DNA of 54,814 nt from Dimargaris cristalligena. Lineage: Eukaryota; Kickxellomycota; Dimargaritomycetes; Dimargaritales; Dimargaritaceae. The notes below the pieces were generated by a model. It was not told the DNA's origin, did not search any database, and worked only from the letters and a program-made list of their open reading frames with translations. A program made the position numbers and the translations under genes. How positions within the stretch are numbered: the stretch's first letter is position 1; the number at the start of each line of letters is the position of its first letter. Positions 38,633 to 50,658 of the stretch are shown piece after piece. The stretch is taken from the NCBI GenBank assembly GCA_027576995.1, contig JANBQC010000132.1, forward strand, positions 1-54,814, in the 5' to 3' direction.

Positions 38633-39363
38633 AGAGGGGTGAATATAAGAGTAGGAACCGGGGATTGAATACAACGCATACAGTCCGAGTTAAGAAATAA
38701 TGAAAGAAGGACCGTACCCCGCACCACCGGAGGCGTGGCACAGTGGCATTTAGGGTGGAGTAACCGATCTTACTAAACCGGGGCTGAGTAACTTACCGCT
38801 TCGGTTGTGACGGCTGGGTCGGAGGTAATGGTAGTGGCCGCGGCGGGCGTAGGGGCGTCGGCGGTGGTAGGGGCATCGCTAGTAGAAGTAGTGGTAGCAG
38901 GAGGAGCAGTGGAGGCAGAGCAGGGGCTGGGTGCATCGGGAGATGCCTCTTCTTCCTGGTCACTCTCTGCCGGAAGGTCACCGGCGGCCTTGTCGGTAGT
39001 GGCGGCCGGGGTGGGACTGCCTGGGGTATCGGGGGTTTGTAATTTCACCTTCTTGGATGGAGAGCTGTGTACGGAATCGGCCTCACCCTGATCCGCTGAT
39101 AGAGGGCTAGTGGAGGAAGGGGAAGGGGAGCGTTCGGCAGCCTCCTCCTCGTCGTCGTGGGCCGACGAAGAAGAAGAGGTGGCGGACGACGCCGAAGGCG
39201 AGGCGGGTTCAGCCGACGAAGTGGCTTTATCGAGTGGGTCGCGGCGGCGTTTAAGGGAGCAGGTAGGGGCGGTAGTCGTATCCCCCTCCTGGTGGCTGTC
39301 CACTACTTTGGTGGGGGAAGAGCCCACGGGATCGGAAGGCAGCTGCTGTTCATCACTAGGCAT
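37042..39363 (-). CDS. Ran-binding protein, RanBP3/Yrb2-like
   Basis: Nuclear RanGTP-binding cofactor; the family assists Crm1-dependent export. Four minus-strand exons, 39363-38797, 38523-38437, 38164-37463 and 37107-37042, all phase 0, give about 473 residues. Exon 1 is acidic and Ser/Pro-rich with two basic clusters that could be nuclear signals (LKRRRDPLDK, SKKVKLQ). Exon 3 starts with GFGSSK and has spaced Phe-Gly-like motifs (AFGSAAPQATFGSAF, SMFGN), an acidic segment, and the Ran-binding domain from about residue 360: KCKLYAMDDGMTWRERGTGT, RLVMRTDVVFKVVLNVKV, QNYALR. The domain is completed across the intron by VLSKPLAQDMFDTITKAI. The FG-plus-C-terminal-RanBD layout fits RanBP3/Yrb2 (or Nup50) better than small RanBP1, which is a RanBD alone. 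Start is the ATG at 39363; the upstream in-frame codons begin with TTG. Confidence 0.85.
38600..38629. repeat. (GA)n microsatellite in an intron
   Basis: About fifteen GA units within the first intron of the Ran-binding protein gene. Confidence 0.95.
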
Positions 39364-40284
39364 GGTGAAGTAAAGTAAAGTCAAACTAGCAAAGAAAGAA
39401 AGAGGTCGCGGAATCAAAGCCAAGGGACTCGCGACAATAGTATCAAGTAAATAAGTCTCAAAAAGTGAAGCCGAAGGAAAGAGAGGTTGTTTAAGGCTGG
39501 CAGGACAAACATGGGCTAGTTAAAGATAAAGCAGGGCTTAGAGGGAAACTAGGCTCGGTGGATTAGGCTGTATGGAGAGAGGAGAGAGAGAGGGTGGGTA
39601 ATAAATAATATCACCCAGCCGAGGAAAAGGGGACAGGGGAACAACACGGTGAAGTTGCTCAGCGCAGAGCCAGAGAGTCCATCATCACCAGGCAACGAAG
39701 GGTCACGCGGCGCTAATTCCCCCTCGCTGTCTTTTTGGCCTTCAAAACACTCCGCCAGCCAAACTATACCATACTACGCTAGTAAGACTAGTAATCCCTC
39801 TCGATCTCCCGTACTTCAAATTACCGCATGTTTACAAGGCGCGCGACTTCCTTCTAATTACGGCCAAACTACCTTAGGTGGGTCGTCGTTCTTCTGGGCT
39901 GGATAGGATAATCAACAGCGGTGCCACCTCTTTCTCTTCCAACCCGGATAATTTGCCAGCCTCAGTCAGTTTCCCAGGGCAAAAATAGGGTTGCCAACAG
40001 ACCTGTGCGCCTGACTCTCTCTCTTTTGGTCTCCCAGGAGGGCGACTATTCATTCTTCCAATCCGATGGTGTGATTGGATCTCCTCCTAATCATCCACCA
40101 CCCCTCACCAAAAAGCCCCCCGAGCATTACCATCCTACAAAACACACAGTGGACTATGCCTTCCCTTTTTATTTAAAAATTTGGGCTGTTCATCCTTACT
40201 ATGCCGGCCCTCTGGCATCATTAGAGATCCGCTCGGTATCACCTAGTCCCTGTTGGAAATCGGTCTGTGCTCACCTTCGCTCTT
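39364..40284. other. Intergenic between the Ran-binding protein and NOSIP genes
   Basis: The 5' flank of the Ran-binding gene and 3' flank of NOSIP. The plus-strand open stretch at 39921-40397 overlaps the NOSIP last exon antisense and has no motif. No gene supported. Confidence 0.5.
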
Positions 40285-41613
40285 CTAACCCAGTGACACG
40301 TCATAACGAGTGGCTTCGACAACGCCTCCCGAGCCGACGTAACCCGTACCTGGTGAAGGACAATTACCCAAATAAAATGAATCACAATAAGGCATGAGCA
40401 ACCGGGGCATTTCGGCGTTGATATAATAAAACTAATAATAATAAAGGGCCTATTCCAGGCGAATCAGAGAACCTTCCGAGTCAGGGGATTGCCAAAGAAA
40501 ATCCCAGAGAGAGAGAGAGAGAGACAGAGAAAAATAGTGTACTTTACCTTCATAGTGAAGCTCGATAATATCCTTCGCGTCGCTGCATTTCTGGGTGCAT
40601 ACGAAGCACGTCCCCGATTTCCTGACGAACTGATCCATGCACGGTTCGCAAAATACATGCCCGCATCTTTGGACCAGGGCCAGCCGAGTTCCGTTGTGTA
40701 TACTCTTGAGACAGGCCGGACAAATAGCTCCGTCGCTTCCACTCTGATCGAGTCCTGGCGAGTCCAATTCCGTCGTGGGGGGCTGGTGGCTTCCCGGTTC
40801 TATCGTATTCATCACCGTGGTAGATGCCGAGGTCTTGGGCCGGGTGAAATGGACCGGTACCAGTTTTTTCAGACTAATCCGGTGCGGGGTATCCGTGGCC
40901 GTACACATTGGATGTAGGTTCACCGGGGATACTAAGGGACCTTCGCTCGTTTCGGGTGTGAGGGACGGAAGCCAGAAGCTGGGTAATTGTTTGGGGGAGG
41001 GTTTAGACGAGGCCGTCGTTGTCATTGTTGTTGTTGTACGTGTAGAGCTGCCCTGATCCTTGGGGTGGTGGGTCGAGACCACTTGCTGTTGGTTCTGGCC
41101 ACGCTGCTTGGCGGCGGCCAGCCGTTCTTTGAGGGTCGAAGGTTTCGGGGATTCCACCTCCTCGGTTTCCCGTATCCGCTTGACCGACGAGAGGGTGGGT
41201 AGAGCGGATGTAGTAGTGGTGGTGGCGGTGGGTGGATTGGAACGCGAACGGTAGTGCAGTACCCGAGTCTCCGCCTGCTCAAATTCGGCTAACCGCTGGG
41301 CCTCCGCCTTAGCCGCCTGGTCCCGCTCCACCCGAGCCTTTGCCTCGACCTGCGCGTCATACCGCCGCTGCTGCCGGGCGATCTCCTGCTTTTGGGTCAA
41401 AATGTGCTCATAAAAGCATTCCTTGCAGGCTAAATGTCCGCCATCGGGACAGCAGAGGGGGTCCCGGGCCCGCCGCTGGCAAAGATAGCAGGCGTCAAAG
41501 GCCCGTTTACCTTCCGTGCCTAGACGCTGTTTTTTGGTACCGTAGTTGGTCATGCGCCGTTCGGCGTAGGTGAAGAACCCTAGCGCCGTGTTGTTTTTCG
41601 AATGACGGGGCAT
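40285..41613 (-). CDS. NOSIP: NOSIP homologue (nitric oxide synthase-interacting protein family), RING/U-box-type ubiquitin ligase
   Basis: Conserved nuclear E3-like protein; in other eukaryotes it associates with spliceosomes. Two exons: 41613-40548, then, across a 198-nt intron holding a CT/GA run, 40349-40285, giving about 376 residues. The N-terminus MPRHSKNNTALGFFTYAERR and the following Cys-rich U-box-like half (FDACYLCQ, CPDGGHLACKECFYEHIL) match the family, then a charged helical segment (QKQEIARQQRRYDAQVEAKA). The family motif LPSFWLPSLTPE follows a low-complexity linker. Then come LVPVHF and a C-terminal RING half (CPACLKSI, RCGHVFCEPCMDQFV, CFVC). The last exon supplies the conserved end GTGYVGSGGVVEATRYDVSLG; without the splice the protein would end in intron-coded Ser/Leu repeats. 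NO synthase interaction is only the historic name and need not apply in fungi. Confidence 0.94.
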
Positions 41614-41653
41614 GGTGGTGATCGTCGTTATAATAGAAGGTAAAATGGCAATT

Positions 41654-41656
<3 letters not shown>

Positions 41657-41686
<30 letters not shown>
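41657..41686. repeat. (TA)n microsatellite
   Basis: About fifteen TA units, 45 bp upstream of the NOSIP ATG (minus-strand gene), so within its likely 5' UTR or core promoter. Confidence 0.95.
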
Positions 41687-41689
<3 letters not shown>

Positions 41690-43815
41690 ATGATAGCGAG
41701 GAAGTTGAAAGGTATTAAAAGGCGGAAGAAGCAGACCAGGTTTTAGGCATTGGACTAAAAGGCGCCGAAGTCGCTTTCAACAGATCCCCCCCCTCCTCGT
41801 AAACAAAGTGCGTTTACAACACAGCCGCCATTGGAAAAGGCACACACCAATATGGGGCGTATATTATTAGACATTCAGCTCCCTCCCCCTCTTAACTCAC
41901 TCCGAAAAACCGCAGGAATATGCACATCCGGTGGTTGCTCAGTCTATGATGCCGAGCTGCTCCCTATTTCATGCCATTCCTTGCTCTTACTCTGTCCATT
42001 CTTTGATGTCTTTCGTTCTTGAATCTAGCCACCTTCGTCCCACCTTCCGCCCTTTCGAACACTTAACCCCTTCCGCAGGGCCAGCTGCGCTTTCAGGTGA
42101 GTTTATTCTATAGCTTTCTGTCCTCCCACTGTCTGGCCATTCTTATGATGATGGACATGCTTCTCCAAGCACAGGCGTTGAAGTCGCGTGGTGGGCGCTA
42201 TAATTGATGTTGACCATCACCCAGCCCGCTTCCCATGGTTGCGGGGGCGTACCCCGTCCCTAACTTATCGCGGCCCTCCGTTTCGCTGAGCCGTATGTCG
42301 GGTCGAAAGTGAGGGGAAGGGTGTCTTACCGCTTCTGTTTTAATCCTTCCGAAGACGACCCTCCCTTCCCCCATGCGTTATTAATCTTGGTTTCTACATC
42401 GCAAGTGTTCATCTGGTGGCGACGCACAATTAAATGTAGATGGGGTGGGAAGGGATAGAGGTTACCTTTAGCTCTCCTCCTCCCCGCTGCGCACATTGTC
42501 GTCGAAGTGAACTGTAAGGCATAACGGATAGCAAGTGGGATGAAGGTAAAGGGGCAGACCAGTTAGGAGGTGCGGATTTGTTCCGTCACCGACTGCCCCG
42601 TCGGCCCCCGACCCAACGTCCCCTCCCCCCCTTTTAAAAGGCATCCCGCAGCCTTAAGCGGGCCGGTACTATTGCTGGTCTACGCTTCTCAATAGGTTGT
42701 TTTTAAATGGGAAGATGGGTGGGGGAACATTAAATGGACGAACTAAAGCAATGCACCACTACCATAGGCGGCTTATAGGGTGACGGCGGCGATGGTTATT
42801 GCCTTCTCTACCTTCCCTTGGTTAGCCCACAGTAGCGGTATTTCTTGTTTACTCTCCAAAGGGCTTATTAAATTCTAGATCACGCGTTCCATCCCCAAGG
42901 TCCTTCCGTTTACTGTATTGTAAATTGTAGAAGGGCCTGGAATCAGATGCGAGATTTATCCTTGGGTGACATACGAGAACAAGCTGGAGGGGATTCGGGC
43001 TGAGGTGCTCTAGGGGCGCGATTACTACCTGTAATTGTGCCATTATTCTGAGCCTTTTTTGCTTTGGATCCCTGCATCTTTGATTGTATTGTCGGCTACT
43101 CTGGATTACTTCTCTATCGGATGCACTATGGGCAAGTGCCGCGCGGTAAAGGCAGGCACCTACATTTTGTTTTAGACAGGCTTTTGGTCATTCCTGGGCC
43201 TTGTTTAAGTGACACCGACATGCGTATAAGCTCAACAACGGGAACCGTGGTTATGGCCGACCACTGTGCTACTGGGGGATTGGAAACAATATCACTATAG
43301 CGCCGCCCCGACTTTCAACTGTGCTTGGGGTTGCTGTTATTTTCTGGATATTAGGATGGTAATTGGGTCTTGTACCAGTTATTGCCGTCCTGATTATCCC
43401 GATATTCTGAAATTACCCGCTGGCTTTGCTGGGATCTGTATTGCCATTCACCCTGGCTACCGTTTCCGCTCTTCTATTCGCTTATTTGTACTGACGACTA
43501 ACTTCTGTATGAGCGTTTCTTTTGGTATGTATTGTTTGGTATATAACTAGGGTTGCTATAGAATACAAATACCGAGACCCTCAACCGCATGATTTAAAGG
43601 ATTGGCAGGTTTATTGACTGTTCCCGGCGTTGGGCGAAAAGTAGTTGGGTGTAGTGTCTCGTATGACTACCGACTGAGTAGGAAATTGTGGATTTCGAGC
43701 ACTCCCAGGCGGGGGCTGTTGAGTAACTACTAGGTCCAGCCTGGGCACAGGTGAGTTACTCAGCCAACTGGTCTATTCAGGTAAGTATTCTAGATATTAT
43801 TCAACTATATTGCAC

Positions 43816-44004
43816 CTGTCTTTCACTGGTTTGGGTATTATGTTTGTCTCGATGCAACTTAGGGGGATTTTCCCAGAAATTAGCCGGCGTGGCTTCTGCC
43901 TCCTTTTCTTCCCGTGTCTTGACTATTGAATGCTGTAATATTTCCATCTCAGCTGTGGCTTGACCGATTGTGTCAACCTTGTTCACAGGTTCATAGTGCT
44001 TTTG
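43816..44004 (-). other. Exon-like open segment (63 codons)
   Basis: A minus-strand segment open at phase 0 between a CAGTAG acceptor and a CAG/GTGCAA donor, with protein-like composition (NKVDTIGQATAEMEILQHSI, KTREEKEAEATPANFWENPP). No neighbouring exon or family found. It may be an exon of an unrecognised gene or chance. Confidence 0.25.
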
Positions 44005-44523
44005 CTACTGGCCTTAGTTTTCCTGTGACTTTCCTCCGACTCCAGCGGTTTAGGAACCGCTAAACATAGGTATTCGTAATATTGTCCCTTTATCAATAAA
44101 GCCCTATTCTACGCTCTTCAGCAACTAGCATTATCCAATATTAAGTCTAGAAATGGAGGGCGTGCCAACCAAAACCAGTAGTATGCTAATCTATATGTAC
44201 TATGTTGTGAAAAATAGATTTTGGTCTCGAGTTGGGAATGTGTCAATGTAGTTCAGGAGGTTAACGAGCAAAACTATCCGAGCAATCCGTGTATCCCCAT
44301 TTCCACACATTGGCCAATCGTGCAAATATAAGCCACTGGAACATAGAGGCCTGGTTCCATTCATTATGAAGAATGCCAAGTTCTGATATATATTAGGGGT
44401 CGGTTTTTATTTTTACTTTCTCAAGAATATAAAGATGAAATTAAATATCCACGGTCGCCATAGCTGCGAGGCATTAGCCCACAGAGAGAGAACGGAATAG
44501 GTGGTGGTAGTTGATTGTTGACT

Positions 44524-46212
44524 CTAGACATCTGTAGTATAGACCAACTGCCCTTCAGCTAGAGACTCGGCAAACCGAGAGTCCACCATAATCGCCAAGG
44601 ACCCCATTGGGCGTTTCAGGACGACTTCAGCGCTAATTTGGAAAAGTTCCGGACAAGATGGTACGGCATGTCTCCTCACTCTACCCCTACCGGCCGGGGG
44701 GTTCGGCTGCTGGTCGAGAAGGTGGCTTATATACGCACCGGCGTTGGTCATTTCTTTATCCGCGACACAAATGGCCAGTTCGGACAGGATAAACCCCTCA
44801 TGGCCCACCATGTCACGGTACAGGTTGGCCATGGGCCCTTGATGCGCGACGGGCAGCCCCCCGTTCGATTGCGTGGAAGATGCTGCTGATGATGCGGATG
44901 CTGATGCAGGCTCATAGTATCGCTCAGCAATAAACACCCAGGCCACCCACGTAAGATGAGTGATTAGGCCCCCGTCCCTAACCACGGACGGACTACCACG
45001 CTCGGTAGCCGCAATCATCCGATCAGCTGACATAGCGAACAACTGGTTCAGGTGACTCAGGAAATCATATAGGGCATGACTTTTATCTTCTTCGATAAAG
45101 GCGGCGATGACGGAAGTAAGCCAAGTCCGGGAAAATTGCGGACCCACCAGGTAGTTTGGCTCCACCAGGGGTTGTATGTCATCGGATAGGCCCGGGGCAG
45201 GAGATCCTACCAACGGTGGTAGTAAGTAGCCCGGATAGGCTCGCTCCACCGCGGCCTTGGTGTAGGTTCGCAGGCCGTCCGAGTGAACAATGAGATCATT
45301 CAACCAGCCGGTTAAGATACCGTTCCAGGAATCGCGGGCAATTAAGTCCAACGCTGGAAAAATCCGGCGACGGTCTTCAGGTCCCAGCTGTTGGTAGACC
45401 AAAAACTTAACCGAATTTTTAGCGTCATACTCCTTCAACTGCTGCTCCATTAATCGCTCTTCCCCTTCCTGGCTAACCGCGATGTTATTTGCGACCTCTC
45501 TAATCAAGTTAATGCCTCGCGCCATTTCCAACTGGCGGATGATGTTTTTGGTTAATATAGCCTGGGTTTGCATTCGGAAAAGATGGTAGAAGTCTTCATC
45601 GTAGTCGGGGTATACCGTGGTGGGGAATGGGCCGCCACTAACCCATTCATGGGAAACTACCACTGCGGCAGGGATGGGGGGAGCAAGCGCTGCTGAAGAA
45701 CTCTGTAGAAACGTAATAATTATAATTATAATTATAATGCAAAGAGTAGTGTAAAGATATAGAGGAATGGTGATGATTGGTTAGTGGGGTTTCCCCAGTG
45801 AACTGAGTCTGGCCCTGTTATAATGTTAATGGCTCCTCTTTAATCCCCCCTCAAAAGCTGTAGTCACGCCATCCCTCCAGGGAGAACGAGTGCAGGGCCC
45901 GCACCAGTGGGCAATTTTATTTTTCACCCAGCCGTCTTCATAAAAACTAATCGAGTAAGTTCCACCATATCTTGCCAACTAACTTACCGGAAATGAGGTC
46001 TCGTCATCGCTGTCGTCGAAATAGTGCTTGTATGTGAGACCCCGTCGGTAATGCCGGGCGGGAACTTCCCAATTATTAGCCACACTCGCCAAGGCCTCCG
46101 GCGCCACCCCATAATGGGTGTGCGGCAGTGCTGCTTCTACTTGCCCATTCTGGGGAAAAGTACAGGCGTAGAGTCCAAGAAAACCAGCGGTAACTAGACT
46201 GTGGAAGGCCAT
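44524..46212 (-). CDS. Secreted protein of unknown family
   Basis: Two exons, 46212-45988 and 45702-44524, join at phase 0 (CCG/GTAAGT to CTACAG/AGT) to about 467 residues. The N-terminus MAFHSLVTAGFLGLYACTFP is a signal peptide, followed by a short acidic and aromatic segment (YKHYFDDSDDETS). The mature part is mixed alpha-helical and well composed rather than low complexity: LTKNIIRQLEMARGINLIRE, VKFLVYQQLGPEDRRRIFPA, WNGILTGWLNDLIVH, VIAAFIEEDKSHALYDFLSH, HLTWVAWVFIAERYYEP. A Ser/Ala linker near residue 345 precedes a C-terminal part ending SLAEGQLVYTTDV. No transmembrane segment apart from the signal, and few cysteines. I do not recognise the family. An (AATT/ATAATT)n run lies in the intron at about 45717-45738. 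Confidence 0.82.
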
Positions 46213-48511
46213 GTTGGTATGGTTGTCAACGCACTAAGCAGTCAGCCGGCAAAACAAATGGCTGGGACGGGGGAATATCGAATATCAAAAATAAAATAGA
46301 ACAGTAGTGAGTTTATCGTCTGTGCGAAGGGGTCTAACTATATAGTTATAGGGGGATGTATGGTATTAGATCAGGGGGAGTAAACGAGGGGGGTCCATAA
46401 CTCCGTAATACTATACTAGCCTAATGCAGGAAACGGATGGCATTATCGAGTGATAATAGAAAAAACAGAGGTGGAGGTAAGGGATGCCATACAATTTCTA
46501 CCCGGAGGGAGAATCTCCCCTACCTACAGAGGAGGGATGAGGTTACTCTTGTACGCCGGCTGTAACAGCTTCCGTTGGGTCGTTATTTCCGCTATCCCTT
46601 GCTTAATCCACCCCTGTACTACCTGCCGCTTATTTTTACTCACCAGACTAGTCCGCTTCTCCACAACAAGCGAAGCTATCTACGACTGAACACTTGGTCC
46701 TCACAGTAACTCTATATGGGAAAGGTTCAGCCCTACTGTATAACAGGGTTTCACTAACCAGAAATGGACTTTTCCTTAGATTTTTTTCGGATACACCTTG
46801 TTGAACATCCTATACGCCAGCGGTGAAATTCGCCTAAATTTAGGTCAATATTCCGCTTGTTTATTTTTTAGTTACTATATATATAAAAAATGATACTACT
46901 ACTCTCCCTTTGTAGGAAGTTGCAGTAACAGCGTGGTACAGTCCAATCCTATTACTCCCAAACATGCCTATTTTTCATAAGCAGCCACCTCAAAAGTCAG
47001 GTCCAGTCATCCCTATACGCTGCTTGCATTTAAGTGGGTACTACTCTGGCATTTACTGCATTGAATATATATATATATCTATAGTTCGCGAAATCACAAA
47101 CATTGCATACTCTTAAATACAGCAATTAAAGCCAAGGGATTGCTGGAGAGAGGGACGGGGACAGATTTAAGCGATTAAACGCTATATCCGGTTGGCGTAC
47201 ACACTGTGTAGGCGTGTGTTGTTCCATTAAGCATGAGCTCTGCAGAGTTATAGGGTCCACCAAAATGGTCAGTGAATTTATCGGATGTTTATTTTTATTA
47301 TTCCACCGCCATACGGATTCGGAAGGTCAGGCAGGGTACACGGCTGTGCTTGATCAACTGGGCCATTGAGGGCTCAGAGGCGTATGTACACAACTGTGCT
47401 GCATACTCGATATTTCCGGATTAATTCCACTTACTCCTTCAGGTCGGCGTCACTTACCCCTTGTCTGCATTTGCAGCTGGACATATAGGCCATGCAAAAG
47501 TGCCTTTCGGCTGGGAATTAAAAAAAAATAGATATATGAAGAATTCCCGATTGGCTGATTTATAGTTTTTTCATCCAAAAACATCCAGGCTACAACAGAG
47601 TTACCAGCTAAAGAAGTTTAGCGTTCTTGTATTTACCACCAGGACGTGGAAGCGGATATTTGAGGCTCTCTAAAAAACATAATACATTATTCACCTTATT
47701 CACTTTGGTACAGACCGCCACATCAGAAATTAAACCATATACGGGCATGTACCTCAGTGATTATTTATTGGGGTTGTAGACGGAGTCGACCTAGTTCATT
47801 AGGACTAGAGCCAGCCATGGTCATTTTTTATTACTATTAATACATAGTTACACTTCCATCGAAGGGGAGTCTGTGGATTGCTCATTAATTGAGTCCAGGG
47901 TGTGGGTTTGGACCGAAAAGGGCCAACTAAGGTTGTCTCAGAAGCCGGAACGTAATATGGTGGGGAAATGACAACTGTTGGTCCATGGGTTGTGGAATAA
48001 AATGTCAGCCATAATGCGAGGGGAGAGATAGTAAAATAGCCCGTAGCAAATGTAAGTAGAACTGGCCAGATACTATTATACACAAGGATGGCGGAATCTT
48101 GTATTCCCTAAAGATCTGATCGCCGGTCCTTCTATCACGTTAGTGTGTTGGACTATCCATAAACCATGCAGCTGTACATGGCGAGAGTACCAGCAATCAA
48201 ATCAAGCTGCCAAATTATTCTGATTGTCGGGAAGGGATCCTCGGTTGAGCGAAATAGAGGCATGGTCCATTTTGGGAACCGGCATTTCCTTTTCCCTCGA
48301 TCAGCCGACACATTTGCGTGAACATTATGGCTCACTAAGCAATGTAGCGCGGGGGGTTTCCCCTAAATTCCACCGAGGAATGTATACAAGGTCGCATTTT
48401 ACATCTGTAGGGTTTACATATATGTATTTATATTATGTGAATGACTACTGCAACCCATCTCGATTCTAATAAATTGTGCTTCTCACGAACACCACCTCCC
48501 CCAGGACGGCC

Positions 48512-48769
48512 ATGCGAAGACTAGCAACTTCAACATTTATTAGCCAATTGGCTCAATCCCGATTGGCTGCTCCCCTTGGTGTATTATCCTCACCACCGGT
48601 GTGTATCTCCAATCTAATCACTCAAGGCATCCACGCCTGTGGCCCCTCATCCTCCAAACTTTCTGATTTGCCAGCAGCAATAACGATTAGGATGAACCAG
48701 CAATCTAGGAAGATTAATGTGCCCTTTGCTTCAAATATTAGGGCGAAACACTGGCTATACCTCTTTTAG
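48512..48769 (+). other. Possible small ORF with a mitochondrial-presequence-like start
   Basis: ATG-led 85-codon frame beginning MRRLATSTFISQLAQSRLAA, basic and Ser/Ala-rich without acidic residues, like a mitochondrial targeting peptide. A GGTGTGTATC just after codon 29 could be a donor, so this may be the first exon of a spliced gene. No partner exon or family recognised. Confidence 0.25.
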
Positions 48770-49435
48770 CATCGAAGTATGACTTTCCGTAGCTGCAATT
48801 CATATGGACATTCGTAATTCGGTTATCAAATAGAACCCACAATATTCCGGGCGGCCTGTGCCCTGAGTGGATCATGCCAGCGTATAGATGGGGATGCATA
48901 TTAAGGCTAGCCAAGTAACCAAAGGGCGCGGGGAGCTAGTGGTGTGACAGGGGGGGTGCCAACGAATGCGGAGATATGGTAGAAACCAATGCCGTATTGG
49001 TAATTATTCTCCGTTAGTGGACTACAGAAAATGGGACAACGGCAGTGAGTTACTAGAGCTGATTGTATTGGTACAGTTGCGTACAATTGACTTCAATGTT
49101 CCGTGTCGATGGTCCAGTGCGATTTCCTGACCTGATCGGTATTTGGCAGGTCGGGGGTAAATCATCGGAATATGGGAGAGATTCAACCGAACTGTAAAAT
49201 GAGAAATCCGTTGGATGAAGCAAAAATCACTGGTTAAAACTAAATCTCCCAAAATTTTCCCCATATGCTTATCATTTAAACCATTATCCAGCTGGGCCGG
49301 ACTTCACTCATATATTATTAGTAAAAATATATAATTATCTCCTTGTCTATTCAATTCTTTGATTATTTTAATTGCTACTGTCCAAACTTGACCATACTTC
49401 GTTTAATCCATCCAATTACCCTATCTGTCGGACAG

Positions 49436-49700
49436 GGGCTGCCCCCTCTGACGCCAGGTCGCCCTGAAAAGGAGCCTGCAGTCCCCAGTCGCTTCACTAA
49501 ACCTGCCGCCGTAAGGCCGGAACCCAGCGGCAGTACATATATCCGTCTCCCCTTTTTTTGTTGGTATTACACGCAACACCGTTGCCCACAGTTGGGTCTG
49601 GCTTCCCCTCTACTTCGCTGACACTCATAACTTCTTCGTTACACCTCACCCATAGGTGTATCCAGCAGCTCAACCTGCGAACCCATACATTCAAAAATGA
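49436..49700 (+). other. Two phase-matched exons ending a possible unrecognised gene
   Basis: 49436-49510 (GLPPLTPGRPEKEPAVPSRF...KPAA) is bounded by GGACAG and GTAAGG. 49656-49700 (VYPAAQPANPYIQK then stop) follows a CACCCATAG acceptor. Both are phase 0, and the joined Pro/Ala-rich C-terminus is smooth (KPAA-VYPAAQPANP). Upstream exons were not found. Confidence 0.35.
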
Positions 49701-50658
49701 TCGGTGGCTATATGGCAGTGGTTTCACTTTATATTACTCCTCCCTCACACCCCAACATAAAGTGTCGTTTTCGAAATATCAACACCCTAGTCTTTTGCTT
49801 TGAACTAATTAATCCCGTAGCATAGTTTATCTTGACCGAACCTCTGCTTTGAACTAACGTATGTCACTAATATTCCCTCTTCCGGCCATTTGGACCTAGT
49901 TGGGGTACTGTTCTTTTGAGGGGTTATCAGAAACTTGGTCACTGTCTTCTAGTAAGGCTCGCCTGTACATAACCGAAAGGAATTGTGTTATTATGGGAAA
50001 ACTGGGGGGTTTACGGGACCGCGGTATATGTGCTTATAGGTAGAGCAATTACAAAGGAAAGGTGTGCCTTCGGCCTGGACTAGGGAGTGGGGGCGGGAGC
50101 AGTTGGTTTTGATGACCACGGACGGGTGCAGATTCTTACATTTGCCTGATTGTTGTACAGGCCGCCGCATTGGTAAAATGGCTTGTTATAGTGCGAATAT
50201 AATATATGCCGGATAAAAGGATATATTTAGGTGCGCATCCTACAAGCCCATACAGAGGAGGGTGGGGGTGACTATAAAACAGAATCTAGCAAATCTGTAC
50301 CAGTACCAGATTATCCCAAAAAGTGTCGATGAAGTACTTGCCTTAAAACTGCAGGCCCACAGCGAAGGAGCCCGTTCATGGCCACATTGATATATATATA
50401 CCCTTACAACAGTAAAGGGTGGCTAATTCAAGAGCCCATTTGTTGAGGTTAACTTGTCCGAGTCCCAAAACCAGCCTCCCACTAAGGCACCCATTCGAAT
50501 TTGAATTCCAGTCTTACCATAGCCCGAGGCGGGGCTCAGTTTGCTTCTGTATAGAGAGTATATTTCCCTATTTATTTACTATGTCCTACCTATCCGCCTT
50601 CGGGTCTTTGAAAGAGCCTTCTAAATATTAAACCATTATAAAAGAACCAAAATAAGGA

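Larger units (their letters stand above)
41614..44523. other. 2.9 kb without a recognised gene
   Basis: Contains the NOSIP 5' flank with a TA array, then mixed sequence. A few splice-bounded pieces are visible on the plus strand (for example 43750-43780 between GCACAG and GTAAGT) and one longer one on the minus strand, listed separately. A 7-bp inverted repeat (AGCGGTT/AACCGCT, 4-nt loop) sits at 44044-44061. Confidence 0.4.

Noticed and set aside
44044..44061. 7-bp inverted repeat with a 4-nt loop
   Set aside because: Too short and isolated, with no T-run or element border around it; expected by chance in 50 kb.
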